NCBI RefSeq assembly: GCF_002483225.1
Contig: NZ_DLHL01000011.1
Span: 396,253 to 460,252, forward strand
Source of the DNA: Gemmatimonas sp. UBA7669
GTDB taxonomy: Bacteria; Gemmatimonadota; Gemmatimonadetes; Gemmatimonadales; Gemmatimonadaceae
Length of the DNA: 64,000 bases
Direction: 5' to 3'
The notes under the pieces: generated by a model
Told to the model about the DNA's origin: nothing
Seen by the model: the letters and a program-made list of their open reading frames with translations, nothing else
The model's database searches: none
In this document: piece after piece, positions 9,111-17,419 of the stretch
How the letters are laid out: each line of letters opens with the position of its first letter
Numbering within the stretch: the first letter of the stretch is position 1
Translations under genes and position numbers: made by a program

Positions 9111-10376
9111 TCATGGGATCACCTTCATTTGCGTCGCCTCGATGCCGTATTGGCCGGGATTGAAGTTGGGATTCTTGGTCAGGATGTACGCGTCCTGCCC
9201 GTGGACACGCCACGCGTTACCGTAGGTGTGATCGAGTTGCACGGGGCTATTGCTGACGGGATCCATATAGGTGTCCACACCGCGGATCGCCTCGAGACTG
9301 CGGCGCTGCATGCGATCGTCTGTGGACTCCCCGGGATACAGTTCGCCGCCACCCGAGCCGCTGGTGGCGCGATCAAACCCGGACATGCGCTGGAAACTTT
9401 CGATGTTGGACTTGGTGGCGGCTGCACCGCCAGCCACGATGATGGCAGCACGTTCGCGCGTGCCCTGAACGGCGGCCGCACCAAGCTGCTGCTGCAACGC
9501 GAAGAGTCGCTCCAGCCACGCACCGTTCGGCACGATCGAACGACGCGCGGCTTCGACGAGGGCGAAGTCCAGTTGGCCTTCGGGCGCCGACGCCGCGAAC
9601 GAGCCGAGCGTTTCACCTGAGGAGGACATCAGCGGCGTGCCACCCATCGGATTCGGCAGTTGCGACGCAAAGAACACGGCCGACACACCGGCCACGCCCC
9701 GCATCTCCTCGCCGTCCTGCGTGTAGGCAAACAGAATTTCACCGCCGTCGGCACGCACCCGCATCGACAGCCCCATCGAATTGATCATCTGCTGCGTGCG
9801 CTGCGCGTAGTCAGCGGCGGAACTCGCGTAGTCCGGACGCTCGCGATAGTCCATGATGCGGACGCCCTGATAGGCGCGCTGTACGCGCGCTTCGAGATAT
9901 TCGCGCGCACTGGCGAAGGAGGCGGGCATGCAATCACCGCTCCCTGCAGTGTTCGACGTCGCCCACACCTCGGTGGGGAAGATCAAGATGGTCGACCGTC
10001 CATCGGGAGAGGTGGCCTGCCAGTTCACCGAGTACGGCGCGCTGCAGGGGCCGGATCCCGCAATGACGCCGCCCGTACTGCGCCAGCCCATGGGCACAAG
10101 TACCGACATCGCCGGCATGGCCGCGATCACGCCGGGGTCATCGATGCTCACGCGCTGCAGCATGAGTGCATCGGGTGGCAGCGGCGTGGTGGGCCTCACC
10201 GATCTCCCTGACCCCTTGCCCGCGCGCATGCCCATGGAGTCACTGAATGCGGCATCGCCGGTCCCATCGCCCTGCCGGTTGGAGTTGTCCTCGGCAGTGG
10301 CATCGCAGCCGAACAGTACCGCGCAGAGTAGCAGGAAGCGGCCGAACGGCAGGTGAGATCGGATTCGTGGAAACAT
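9111..10376 (-). CDS. lipoprotein of unknown function
   Basis: About 421 residues from the start at 10376, with a lipobox at LLCAVLFGC. The mature part begins with a low-complexity linker and continues with a roughly 350-residue region containing SVLVPMGWRSTGGV, GEILFAYTQDGEEMRGVAGV and a C-terminal RHGQDAYILT-like part (WRVHGQDAYILTKNPNFNPG). This resembles unnamed proteins with a PsbP-like start and a late 'NAWRVH' block, but I assign no function. It sits downstream of the outer-membrane-like gene on the same strand. Confidence 0.6.
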   Translation of the reverse strand: MFPRIRSHLPFGRFLLLCAVLFGCDATAEDNSNRQGDGTGDAAFSDSMGMRAGKGSGRSVRPTTPLPPDALMLQRVSIDDPGVIAAMPAMSVLVPMGWRSTGGVIAGSGPCSAPYSVNWQATSPDGRSTILIFPTEVWATSNTAGSGDCMPASFASAREYLEARVQRAYQGVRIMDYRERPDYASSAADYAQRTQQMINSMGLSMRVRADGGEILFAYTQDGEEMRGVAGVSAVFFASQLPNPMGGTPLMSSSGETLGSFAASAPEGQLDFALVEAARRSIVPNGAWLERLFALQQQLGAAAVQGTRERAAIIVAGGAAATKSNIESFQRMSGFDRATSGSGGGELYPGESTDDRMQRRSLEAIRGVDTYMDPVSNSPVQLDHTYGNAWRVHGQDAYILTKNPNFNPGQYGIEATQMKVIP

Positions 10377-10403
10377 GGGCATGGGCACCGGGTGAGTGTC
10401 GCT

Positions 10404-11048
10404 TCACCTATGTACGCGCGAAAAGGTCGAAAGGCGGCTCATCGCACGGTCAACCAGATCCACAGTTCCGCGTCGCCAAGCACCCGGCAGGAGTGTGACA
10501 CCCACGTGCAGACGCGGACTTGCGATTCCGCCGGACATCGCGCCCCACGTGGACATGCCGGTAAGCGCGAGGCTACGCGTGACATGGACGTTCGCGCCGA
10601 AGCCAAACGCCGCCAGCGTGCGCCACGACATACCGTCCTCCACACGTCCGGTAGATGCCTCAAGACGATCACGACTCAACGTGCGGCTTGAGAGACCGCC
10701 TTGTAGGAACGGGGTGATGACGCGAAAGACGGTCGGTGCATGGTAGCGCGCCCCAATATCCACCGAGCCGACGCCTGTTCGGTTCCCCCCCGTCGTCTGG
10801 AAACCGCCCCAGCCTGCATTGATGTACGCCGCCCATTGCCGTGTGAAGCCATAGCCGAGTGTGAGGCCTTGGCCGACCACGTGCTCGTTGGCGCTGCTGG
10901 GTACGCCTGGCTGAGTCGTGACCACGTTGGTTTCCGTCCCATAGCCGAGCATCAGCCCGGTCGTATGTGTACGGCCCGCGCGCTCTTGCGCGAGAGTCGA
11001 ACGTCGGATCCCCCACGATACGGGGAGCAGCGCCGCACCGTCACACAC
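10404..11048 (-). CDS. putative outer-membrane beta-barrel-like protein
   Basis: Roughly 214 residues with alternating Gly/aromatic-rich strands: TTGLMLGYGTET, GLTLGYGFTRQWAAYINAGWGG, GSVDIGARYHA, MSWRTLAAFGFGANVHV and LHVGVTLLPG. That rhythm is typical of small outer-membrane barrels. The start is uncertain: a GTG at 11048 overlaps the stop of the upstream lipoprotein gene, suggesting translational coupling, but the usual signal peptide is not obvious. Upstream in-frame ATGs (for example 11120) lie inside the lipoprotein gene. A 5' frameshift is possible. Confidence 0.45.
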   Translation of the reverse strand: MCDGAALLPVSWGIRRSTLAQERAGRTHTTGLMLGYGTETNVVTTQPGVPSSANEHVVGQGLTLGYGFTRQWAAYINAGWGGFQTTGGNRTGVGSVDIGARYHAPTVFRVITPFLQGGLSSRTLSRDRLEASTGRVEDGMSWRTLAAFGFGANVHVTRSLALTGMSTWGAMSGGIASPRLHVGVTLLPGAWRRGTVDLVDRAMSRLSTFSRVHR

Positions 11049-11574
11049 CGCGATGCCCGCGGCACTCGACACGTACCGCGTACGCGGCGCCCAACCTTCT
11101 GAATGGATCGCGCATATCATCCGAGAACTGCGCGTGATGGCCTCGCATCGTGTCGCCCCCCGCTGCACGAGAACGCAACGACATGACGAACTCCGATCCA
11201 CTGAACATGTTGTTGAAACCGATGCGAATAGAATCACTCCCGCTGTCAGATTGCCAGGTGTTTAGTCCGTTGATTTCTGGTTCCATGTTCAGCGGCAACG
11301 CCGCCCACTTCTCATCGAATCGATGTGCGAGTCGAACACCGACGCCGTGAGCAGTCCCAGCCAGCACGGTATCGAGCTGCACGAAGGTGGGAGCCCAATA
11401 AGCATCCGGTGGCGATGTACCAAATTGATTGAACAACTGCCAGCAACCCACGGCCTCTTCCCGGAGCGCCCCACGCGACGCCACCCGCGCGGATGGCGCG
11501 TCGTCACGAGACCCGCCGCATGCGCCAACCGCTGTTACGGTTAGGACGGAACAGAATCGCACAATTCGGGACAT
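11041..11574 (-). CDS. lipoprotein of unknown function
   Basis: A 177-residue protein from the ATG at 11574, chosen because it opens with the lipoprotein signal RFCSVLTVTAVGAC (lipobox VGAC). The mature part includes VGCWQLFNQFGTSPPDAYW and a C-terminal RLGAAYAVRVECRG, which looks like a small beta-sandwich. No homologous family is recognised. Its stop overlaps the possible GTG start of the next gene. Confidence 0.6.
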   Translation of the reverse strand: MSRIVRFCSVLTVTAVGACGGSRDDAPSARVASRGALREEAVGCWQLFNQFGTSPPDAYWAPTFVQLDTVLAGTAHGVGVRLAHRFDEKWAALPLNMEPEINGLNTWQSDSGSDSIRIGFNNMFSGSEFVMSLRSRAAGGDTMRGHHAQFSDDMRDPFRRLGAAYAVRVECRGHRGV

Positions 11575-11596
11575 GTTTGAAACCTTGCCCTTCTCG

Positions 11597-12034
11597 CTAT
11601 CGCTGCGAGCTGCTCGCGCAGTCGTTCTCCCCTTTGGCTCGAACAAAGACGAGTGCGCGTGGCTCGAACTTGTAGGGCATCGCACCAAGGTGACCGTACT
11701 CGCCCTTGCGGCTCCTGACTCCCCGCCAGCGCACAAACACTGGCGGCGGGTACGTGCCAATGACGTACGGTCCTTGTACAGGTGGAAGGGTGGAAAGAAA
11801 CCGTCTGAACTCTGGCACAGCGTCCGTCGACTCAACCCACCATCCGCGTTCGGAATTGCACGGCGCGAAGCCGCTCGACTCGAAACCGGCGACATAGTGT
11901 CCCTGCACCTCGACCATCACCTCGCGGTTCGGTCCCAAGAGATCCCGACAGCCCACAAGCAAGAGAGCGGTGCCCGAACAGACACACGAGCAAACTTTCG
12001 CCGTATCGCGAACAATAGCGCGGATTCTCTGCAT
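11597..12034 (-). CDS. lipoprotein, possibly last integron cassette gene
   Basis: A 145-residue protein starting MQRIRAIVRD and reaching a lipobox at ALLLVGC near residue 28. The remaining ~115 residues have no recognised domain; motifs seen are GHYVAGFESSGFAPC and VRWRGVRSRKGEYGHLG. Its start lies 40 bp downstream of the attC-like site at 12074-12161, the spacing seen for other cassettes here, but no attC follows its stop. It may be the distal cassette or the first chromosomal gene beyond the array. Confidence 0.55.
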   Translation of the reverse strand: MQRIRAIVRDTAKVCSCVCSGTALLLVGCRDLLGPNREVMVEVQGHYVAGFESSGFAPCNSERGWWVESTDAVPEFRRFLSTLPPVQGPYVIGTYPPPVFVRWRGVRSRKGEYGHLGAMPYKFEPRALVFVRAKGENDCASSSQR

Positions 12035-12073
12035 CATACTCCACCTCGCGTGATTCGCTGCATAGTGCACAAC

Positions 12074-12161
12074 GCGCAACGCTTTGCTGCGGCGCTCCCA
12101 TGAAGGTACGCGCTTGGGGCATCGTCCGCAGCGGGCCTTCTACAGCGGCCCGCCGTTAGCG
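12074..12161 (-). repeat. attC-like site (distal-most recognised)
   Basis: Bounded on the minus strand by CGCTAAC (R'', overlapping the TAA stop of the upstream gene) and GTTGCGC (R', one base off GTTRRRY). The R'-side arm GCCGCAGCAAAGC resembles the GCAGCAGAAGC arm of other sites in the array. About 88 bp; pairing of the central arms is weaker than in the sites at 18-32 kb. Confidence 0.55.
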
Positions 12162-12434
12162 AGTCGTTGCGCTGAACCATAGGCCCACCATTGAGAGTGG
12201 CCAACAAGCTGTAGTTACCACGTACATGCGCCTTCGGGAAAAGTGTGCGGCGACCGCCTGGAGCAACATGGCTCCCGAGAGAAACACTGAGCCGAGTGAC
12301 CGAAACGGAGGCTCACCGCCGAACACCGGAACCCCTTGCCAGGCGAGTACGCTCGCAACGAAGAGTGCGGACGTCAGAAGCACGAAGGTATGGTCAAGTC
12401 GCGCCCATCGCGGGTCGTCGTATCGCCAGGTCAT
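12156..12434 (-). CDS. small membrane protein (cassette gene)
   Basis: A 92-residue protein from the ATG at 12434, with hydrophobic stretches near residues 15-32 (TFVLLTSALFVASVLAW), 45-60 and 68-88, so two or three membrane helices. No family recognised. Its stop codon lies inside the R'' box of the downstream attC-like site, a compact arrangement typical of integron cassettes. Confidence 0.5.
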   Translation of the reverse strand: MTWRYDDPRWARLDHTFVLLTSALFVASVLAWQGVPVFGGEPPFRSLGSVFLSGAMLLQAVAAHFSRRRMYVVTTACWPLSMVGLWFSATTR

Positions 12435-12470
12435 GATCCTCGGAGCAATGGAAGTTGTGGTTTGGACGCG

Positions 12471-12561
12471 AAAATACCGGCTTCTGCAGCGGACGCTCAA
12501 TCAAGAAGCGCGCGTAGCGCGCTTCCGAAACGTCGTCCCGCTGCAGCAAGCAGCGTTAGCC
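12471..12561 (-). repeat. degenerate attC-like site
   Basis: On the minus strand the site opens with GGCTAAC and a GCTTGCTGCAGCGGGACG arm, and closes with CGTCCGCTGCAGAAGC, a good inverted match. The R' end reads GTATTTT instead of GTTRRRY, so the insertion point is lost. A perfect GAAGCGCGC/GCGCGCTTC hairpin fills the centre. About 91 bp. Confidence 0.5.
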
Positions 12562-12592
12562 CCGACGTGATAGGTGCATGGTGAACGGATTG

Positions 12593-13039
12593 TCAGATCT
12601 TGTCCCAACCGTGCCGGTCTGCCCATCGGATTGCACGCGCGGTACTCCAGGTCATGTACGTGGTGATGATCCCCATAACGATCGCCGCTGTCAGTCTTTG
12701 AGCAAGCGTGGCGCGCCCCGGGGCAACCAACAGATACACTGGTACCCCCAGTGTCATCAGGACGAACAGCCAGTAGAAGACCATGGCTCCGGCGCGATCA
12801 ACCACACCAAACAGCTTTCGTCGGACCCAGAGCGGGGCACGCTCCTGGTCGCCCGAGCGCTCGATCACCTCGGCAACTGCGCGATCGAGTGCGTCGACTC
12901 CGATTCCCGCCTCTTGCGCAGCGTCGCGCAGTCGCACAAGCGAGATCGACTCATGTCGCGCAGCGTCAAGTACCGTCGCACGCGCCAGCACCTCGCGGGC
13001 AGCCTCGACAGACAGGAATACGGTTGAATCTTCGTTCAC
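12593..13039 (-). CDS. membrane protein with cytosolic N-terminal helical domain
   Basis: The likely start is the GTG at 13039 (148 residues), because upstream ATG-initiated extensions run into the preceding gene. Residues 1-75 form an alpha-helical region (SVEAAREVLARATVLD, LRDAAQEAGIGVDALDRAV) like those found before 2TM modules. Two hydrophobic helices follow, FYWLFVLMTLGVPVYLLVA and LTAAIVMGIITTYM. No function known. It follows the upstream lipoprotein gene by 5 bp. Confidence 0.5.
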   Translation of the reverse strand: MNEDSTVFLSVEAAREVLARATVLDAARHESISLVRLRDAAQEAGIGVDALDRAVAEVIERSGDQERAPLWVRRKLFGVVDRAGAMVFYWLFVLMTLGVPVYLLVAPGRATLAQRLTAAIVMGIITTYMTWSTARAIRWADRHGWDKI

Positions 13040-13044
13040 TGAGG

Positions 13045-13482
13045 CTACTGCCGTGTCAGTGTGATCGCAAAGCGCGCGCTCCCCACCGTCTGATCCGCCA
13101 CGGTCAGCGCATTGCCACTCACCGTCCACGTCAGGTCGCGAACAAACGTATCCGCCGCCTGCTGAAACTGCACAGCATTGCCCGTGCGCACGGCCGTACC
13201 GGCCATGTTCTCCGTCAGGGCCGTCCCGCCCGTGACACTGGCCGGGAGAACGAGTGAACCGCTGGTTGCATTGTCCGTGCCGATCGTGATCGTCAGGGAG
13301 CCGCTTTGCGCGAGCACGTCAGTCGCGGCCTGTCCGGATGGCGTGACACGGAAGGTGGTCGCGCGATAGCTCCCCGCCAGCACATTCGTCTCTGTTGGCG
13401 TGTCGCCTCCGCACGCGGAGAGCATGCTCGCGATAGCCAGCGTCGTGGGAATGCGGCGAAACATGGACGGCAGTCGTGGCAT
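13045..13482 (-). CDS. lipoprotein of unknown function
   Basis: About 145 residues from the start at 13482, with signal and lipobox TTLAIASMLSACGG. The mature region is a predicted beta-sandwich, with ETNVLAGSYRATTFRVT early and TLTWTVSGNALTVADQT-like strands (LTWTVSGNALTVADQTVG) late. The 'lipid-anchored beta-sandwich with GSYRATTF' pattern recurs in hypotheticals of this kind of organism. Cotranscribed with the membrane-protein gene 5 bp downstream. Confidence 0.65.
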   Translation of the reverse strand: MPRLPSMFRRIPTTLAIASMLSACGGDTPTETNVLAGSYRATTFRVTPSGQAATDVLAQSGSLTITIGTDNATSGSLVLPASVTGGTALTENMAGTAVRTGNAVQFQQAADTFVRDLTWTVSGNALTVADQTVGSARFAITLTRQ

Positions 13483-13569
13483 GGCAGTTTCAGGCGAGAA
13501 GAATGATGCGGATTGCAGTGGACGATTCTCGCACCCAGTACTGCCCCGAACATGGCAAAGTTCCGGGCC

Positions 13570-13592
13570 GTCCAACGCTGGCTTCTGCTGGG
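13570..13592 (-). repeat. isolated half attC (L'-R' side)
   Basis: The minus strand reads CAGCAGAAGC, four bases, then GTTGGAC, which fits GTTRRRY perfectly and matches the L'-R' half of the array's complete sites. No matching R''-L'' arm is found upstream. It could be an attC remnant, or chance similarity. Confidence 0.35.
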
Positions 13593-13816
13593 GGAGTTTC
13601 AATCAGGGAGCGCGCCCAAGCCCGCCCCTCGGTGCTCTTGACGCCATCGGTCGCGAGTCTAGAATCGAGCAACCCGATCTGATGTCCAATCCGGGCGTAT
13701 GAAGACCGGAAGTAGTTCAGACTCGAGAATTTCCTGGGTTCGACTGTATTCCCGCTCCGTTGCAGTTCCATGACCAGTTACCGGGTGCAGTACACTCCTT
13801 ACGACAAGAGGCGACA

Positions 13817-14500
13817 ATGAGCTGGCGAGGTGCATTCCTGATGGCACTATGTGCAGGCCTGGCCGCGCCGCTTTGCGCACAGACACCGGCGGCGACATCC
13901 CTGTTCACTGCGCGCATCCTCGACGCGCGCACCGAACGACCAATCGCTGAGGCGAGTATTCTGCTGCCCGGGCTCGAGCGCACCGCGAGGAGCGATTCGC
14001 TTGGCAACATCCGTCTCACGCAATTGCCGGCAGGCAAGCACATCGCGCTCGTCCGCGCCGTCGGCTACGACTCACTGCTGTTTGCAATCGATATTGCGCA
14101 GTCCGATACCGCCGAAGCGGACCTCATGCTCACGCCGACCACGCAGCAACTCGAAACGGTAAAGGTCGAAGCCACCGGCGGGATGCGGGCCGCGCGGATG
14201 GCAGAGTATGAGGAACGCAAGAAGATCGGACTCGGGAGCTTCATGGACTCGACGGTATTTCAGGAGTTTCCTGGCACCCCGTTGGCCGATGTACTCGACA
14301 GACGGCTACCCGGCCCGAGATTCCGCGGCGCTCGGTGCCTCATTCTTGACGGCGTCCCGGTGGTAGGATCCGATCCGAATCTCGTGCTGCCCGAAGAGAT
14401 CGCGGCCCTTGAGGTCCATACGGGTGCGACCGTTCCCGCAAAGTACGGCGGGACGACCAGGTGTCGCATATTCATCCTGGTGTGGAGGAAGCTGCGATGA
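13817..14500 (+). CDS. exported carboxypeptidase-regulatory-like / plug-domain protein
   Basis: A 227-residue protein with a signal peptide ending near PLCAQ (residues 1-22). A carboxypeptidase-regulatory-like beta-sandwich follows (FTARILDARTERPIAEASILLPG), then a TonB-plug-like segment with TPLADVLDRRLPGPRFRG, CLILDGVPVVG and AALEVHTGATVPAKYGG. The TonB barrel itself is absent, so this is the plug-only form abundant in Gemmatimonadota. It is the only plus-strand gene between 12 and 20 kb, which argues against its being an integron cassette. Confidence 0.7.
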   Translation: MSWRGAFLMALCAGLAAPLCAQTPAATSLFTARILDARTERPIAEASILLPGLERTARSDSLGNIRLTQLPAGKHIALVRAVGYDSLLFAIDIAQSDTAEADLMLTPTTQQLETVKVEATGGMRAARMAEYEERKKIGLGSFMDSTVFQEFPGTPLADVLDRRLPGPRFRGARCLILDGVPVVGSDPNLVLPEEIAALEVHTGATVPAKYGGTTRCRIFILVWRKLR

Positions 14501-14546
14501 GCGTGCGGCGTGTATGCGCAGTGCTCCATCTACTGAAGCTGGACGC

Positions 14547-15812
14547 CTAGGGCACGAGCCTGAAGACGTTCGATGGGAATGCGCGATAGCCAAACTGCTC
14601 GGTCGGTGACGTGTAGTCTTCCGCGAGCGCTCGGCGCATGCGCACCGCGACCAGCCCCTTTTCCGGAAAGATCGTGAGGTACTGTCCAAGCCACCCTTGC
14701 GCGGAAATGCCGAGCGACGGAGTCGTGCCCAGGACGCGAAAGTACGGCATGTGATTGGTGGCGCCGAGCCACTTCATGAATGCGGTGTACTCCGCTGGCG
14801 TCAGTCGCGCTGCCATCGCGGCGTAGTACGCGCTCGGCGCCGTGTATGACTCAGCCACGAGCGGTTGCAGTTTCGCCATCGTCGAATCGGGCGCGCCCAT
14901 GGATCGCCACTGGGTCAGCAGGTCCGACGTGATGCCGATCGCGGTGTAGTTCACGAGGCGCCACCAAAGCAGCCCGTACTCCGGCGCAAAGGTCGTCGAC
15001 GCCGCGGCGGACGCGGCCATCCAATCCAGCGGGATCACCTGCTTTCCCTGCCACTGACCACCATCGAGAATCGCCTGTCCGACCTTCGCCAGGTCGAGCG
15101 GCCGAATCCGCATCTCGCCGGCGCCAAGGGGAACGCCGTGCAGATCACGCACCCAACTGACGCTCGTGATGCCCATGGGGACAAACAGCTTCTCATTCAG
15201 GTACTGGTCCATCGGCTTGCCCGCCAGACGCCCCGCCAACAGCGCGAGGAGATCGACGCCCGCGTTGTTGTACTGCCATCCGGTCCCCGGCGCGAAGAGC
15301 GTGCGCGACACGATGGCCTTGGCTTCGATGTCGCCCATGTCCCGCGTCGGATCGAGGCCGGAAGTATGTGACAGCAGGTGGCGGTACGTGATGCTCGCCT
15401 TGCGCGGATCGGCGTCGGCGAACGTCGGCAACTGCTTCACCACCGGTTCATCGAGCGAGGCGAGCTTGCGATCCGCGAGCAGGAATCCGAACGCCAGGCC
15501 AACGAACGACTTGCTCGCTGACATCGCCATGATCGGCGCGTCGATGCGACCAAAGTAGTTCTCATACACGACCTTGCCGTTTCGCAGGATGACTACGCCT
15601 TCGCTGCGCTCCGCCGACGCGTTGGCGATCAAGACCTTGAGCGCGGAGTCGCTGATGCCCTCGGCAGCCGGCGTCGAAACAGGAATTCCTTCGCGGTCTG
15701 TTACAGGCGCGGGCGCGGGCGTATCGACCGGGGAGTTCTCGGTGGGAGCGTCCGTTTTGCATGCCGCGAGCACGGCGACCACGCAGTACACGAACGCCAA
15801 CCTCTGCCGCAT
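14547..15812 (-). CDS. class C beta-lactamase-related serine hydrolase, lipoprotein
   Basis: A 421-residue protein from the start at 15812 with a lipobox at VVAVLAAC. It belongs to the beta-lactamase/D-alanine carboxypeptidase superfamily: the nucleophile motif is SASK (in MAMSASKSFVGLAFG) and YNNAG supplies the YxN motif. The third (KTG-like) motif is not evident. Members hydrolyse beta-lactams, D-Ala peptides or esters; true beta-lactamase activity cannot be claimed. Its start is 17 bp from the stop of the carboxypeptidase-regulatory-like gene, so the two probably share a transcript. Confidence 0.8.
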   Translation of the reverse strand: MRQRLAFVYCVVAVLAACKTDAPTENSPVDTPAPAPVTDREGIPVSTPAAEGISDSALKVLIANASAERSEGVVILRNGKVVYENYFGRIDAPIMAMSASKSFVGLAFGFLLADRKLASLDEPVVKQLPTFADADPRKASITYRHLLSHTSGLDPTRDMGDIEAKAIVSRTLFAPGTGWQYNNAGVDLLALLAGRLAGKPMDQYLNEKLFVPMGITSVSWVRDLHGVPLGAGEMRIRPLDLAKVGQAILDGGQWQGKQVIPLDWMAASAAASTTFAPEYGLLWWRLVNYTAIGITSDLLTQWRSMGAPDSTMAKLQPLVAESYTAPSAYYAAMAARLTPAEYTAFMKWLGATNHMPYFRVLGTTPSLGISAQGWLGQYLTIFPEKGLVAVRMRRALAEDYTSPTEQFGYRAFPSNVFRLVP

Positions 15813-15829
15813 TCGCAGCAGCCTCCCCC

Positions 15830-17341
15830 TCACCGCCGCGGACCCGTCCACACCACAATCGTGCCGCAGCCGCTGAAGATGTCCTGGAACTCTGCCGGGA
15901 CGAAGCCGGTCTGGTACACCTCGACCGCCGCCACGTTGTCCGGCAGGATGAAGCTGTCGAGCGCCTCGGTGCCGGGCATGCGCATTCGGTCAACGAACAC
16001 GGTGGGCACGCACCCGCCCCGAGTGCCGCGCATCGTGATCACGCGATCAGTACTCCTACCGCGCATCTCGAGCCGCACACCCGGCATCTCGCGCAGCACG
16101 TCAGTGAAGCGGAACAGCACCATCTCTTCCAGGTCGGCAGGCCCAACGAACCGGCCGATGCCCATGCGCTGTCGCTCTTCAAAGGCCGCGAGATTGCGCC
16201 CGAGCGCAGTGCGCAGAATCGCGTTCGCACGCACCCGCACCGTATCCATGACCTCTGCACGCGCCATCGCCACCACCTGCGCCACGGTGTCGCCGGGCAC
16301 GAGGTCTACCGACTGCTGCTGCGGCGCGTAACCCAGCGCGCGCACATCAAGCGTCCAGGTGCCGGTGGGTGTGGCCGTCAGCACGAAGCGCCCCGCACTG
16401 TCGGTACGCGTTTCAAGGCCGGTCGAACCCAACCCGACCATGGCGTTGGCAAGCGGACGTCCGTCGTCTGTCTGCACGGTGCCGCGCACCCCACCCTCGC
16501 CACGCAGCACGATGTCCACGACGCCGCTGTCTTCCGGCGCCCGCGGGCCGCTCGAGGTGGCCGCGACCGCGTCCGCACGCCCCAGCACCAGATCGCGCGG
16601 CGCAATGGCGGTGGCCGACGACGTGAACGTGGCCACGCCGCTCGCCGCGTCGGCTCCCAGCGCGCGCAGCCGGACGGTGGTCTCAGTGGGCACGCCGCAC
16701 ACCACGTAGCGGCCGTTGTCACCGACCGGCACGTCGGTGGTCACGATGGTGCGTTCGACACGCCCCTCCTCGATGCGCAGGTCGAGCCACTGCGCCGTCA
16801 CCTGCCCGGCGCTGGGCGGCAGCTCGCTGACCGTCGCTGCCGCGCGCGGCGGCGCGCTGGTCGGCACGGCGCGCCGCACGGTGCCGAACAGATAGCCGGT
16901 GCCCGGAATGGCCGCGCTTCCGCACACGCGCGCCACGAGGGTGTTCACCGACGGCACCGCCGCGCGCACGGTCACGCCACGCCCGGCCCGCACGGTGAAC
17001 GGCACCGCCACGCTGCCCACACCGAGTGTGTCGAGACGTGCGTGACGCGCCGTGAGCACCCACGGCCCGGCCGGCAGGTTGTCCACCCGTGCGCGTCCGC
17101 GCGCATCGAGCGTGGCGTCGTGCACGCGTGTCGTATCGAGTACCGACACGAGACGTACGCTCGCGCCCGCAAGCGGCACTCCGGTGATGCTGTCCACGCT
17201 CGTGATGTCCACGCGGCCAGGACGACCCGGCGACGGGGACGCTTGCTCCTGCTCTTGCTCTTGCGCGTGGACAGGCGCGGCGCCGAGCGTGCTCAGACAT
17301 GTGACCATGACAGCGACCAGGAAGTTCGTACGGTGCGTCAT
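15830..17341 (-). CDS. exported multi-domain carboxypeptidase-regulatory-like protein with plug domain
   Basis: About 503 residues from the ATG at 17341, with a signal peptide ending near APVHAQ. A short Gln/Glu-rich linker follows, then a regulatory-like domain (DSITGVPLAGASVRLVS), a long central region, a second such domain (GVRGTVQTDDGRPLANAMVG) and a C-terminal plug-like region with FTDVLREMPGVRLEM, CVPTVFVDRMRMPG and NVAAVEVYQTGFVPAEF. No barrel is present. The likely role is at the outer membrane or cell surface, but the ligand is unknown. Confidence 0.75.
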   Translation of the reverse strand: MTHRTNFLVAVMVTCLSTLGAAPVHAQEQEQEQASPSPGRPGRVDITSVDSITGVPLAGASVRLVSVLDTTRVHDATLDARGRARVDNLPAGPWVLTARHARLDTLGVGSVAVPFTVRAGRGVTVRAAVPSVNTLVARVCGSAAIPGTGYLFGTVRRAVPTSAPPRAAATVSELPPSAGQVTAQWLDLRIEEGRVERTIVTTDVPVGDNGRYVVCGVPTETTVRLRALGADAASGVATFTSSATAIAPRDLVLGRADAVAATSSGPRAPEDSGVVDIVLRGEGGVRGTVQTDDGRPLANAMVGLGSTGLETRTDSAGRFVLTATPTGTWTLDVRALGYAPQQQSVDLVPGDTVAQVVAMARAEVMDTVRVRANAILRTALGRNLAAFEERQRMGIGRFVGPADLEEMVLFRFTDVLREMPGVRLEMRGRSTDRVITMRGTRGGCVPTVFVDRMRMPGTEALDSFILPDNVAAVEVYQTGFVPAEFQDIFSGCGTIVVWTGPRR

Positions 17342-17419
17342 CACTTGCGATTCTCCATCACACTGCGGCGTTCGAGTCACGCCGAGCACGTCGTCGGGAT
17401 CGTGCGCGGGCTGGGAATT

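Noticed and set aside
14547..15812. Serine hydrolase as an antibiotic-resistance cassette
   Set aside because: No attC follows it and the third active-site motif is not recognisable, so neither cassette status nor beta-lactamase activity is supported.
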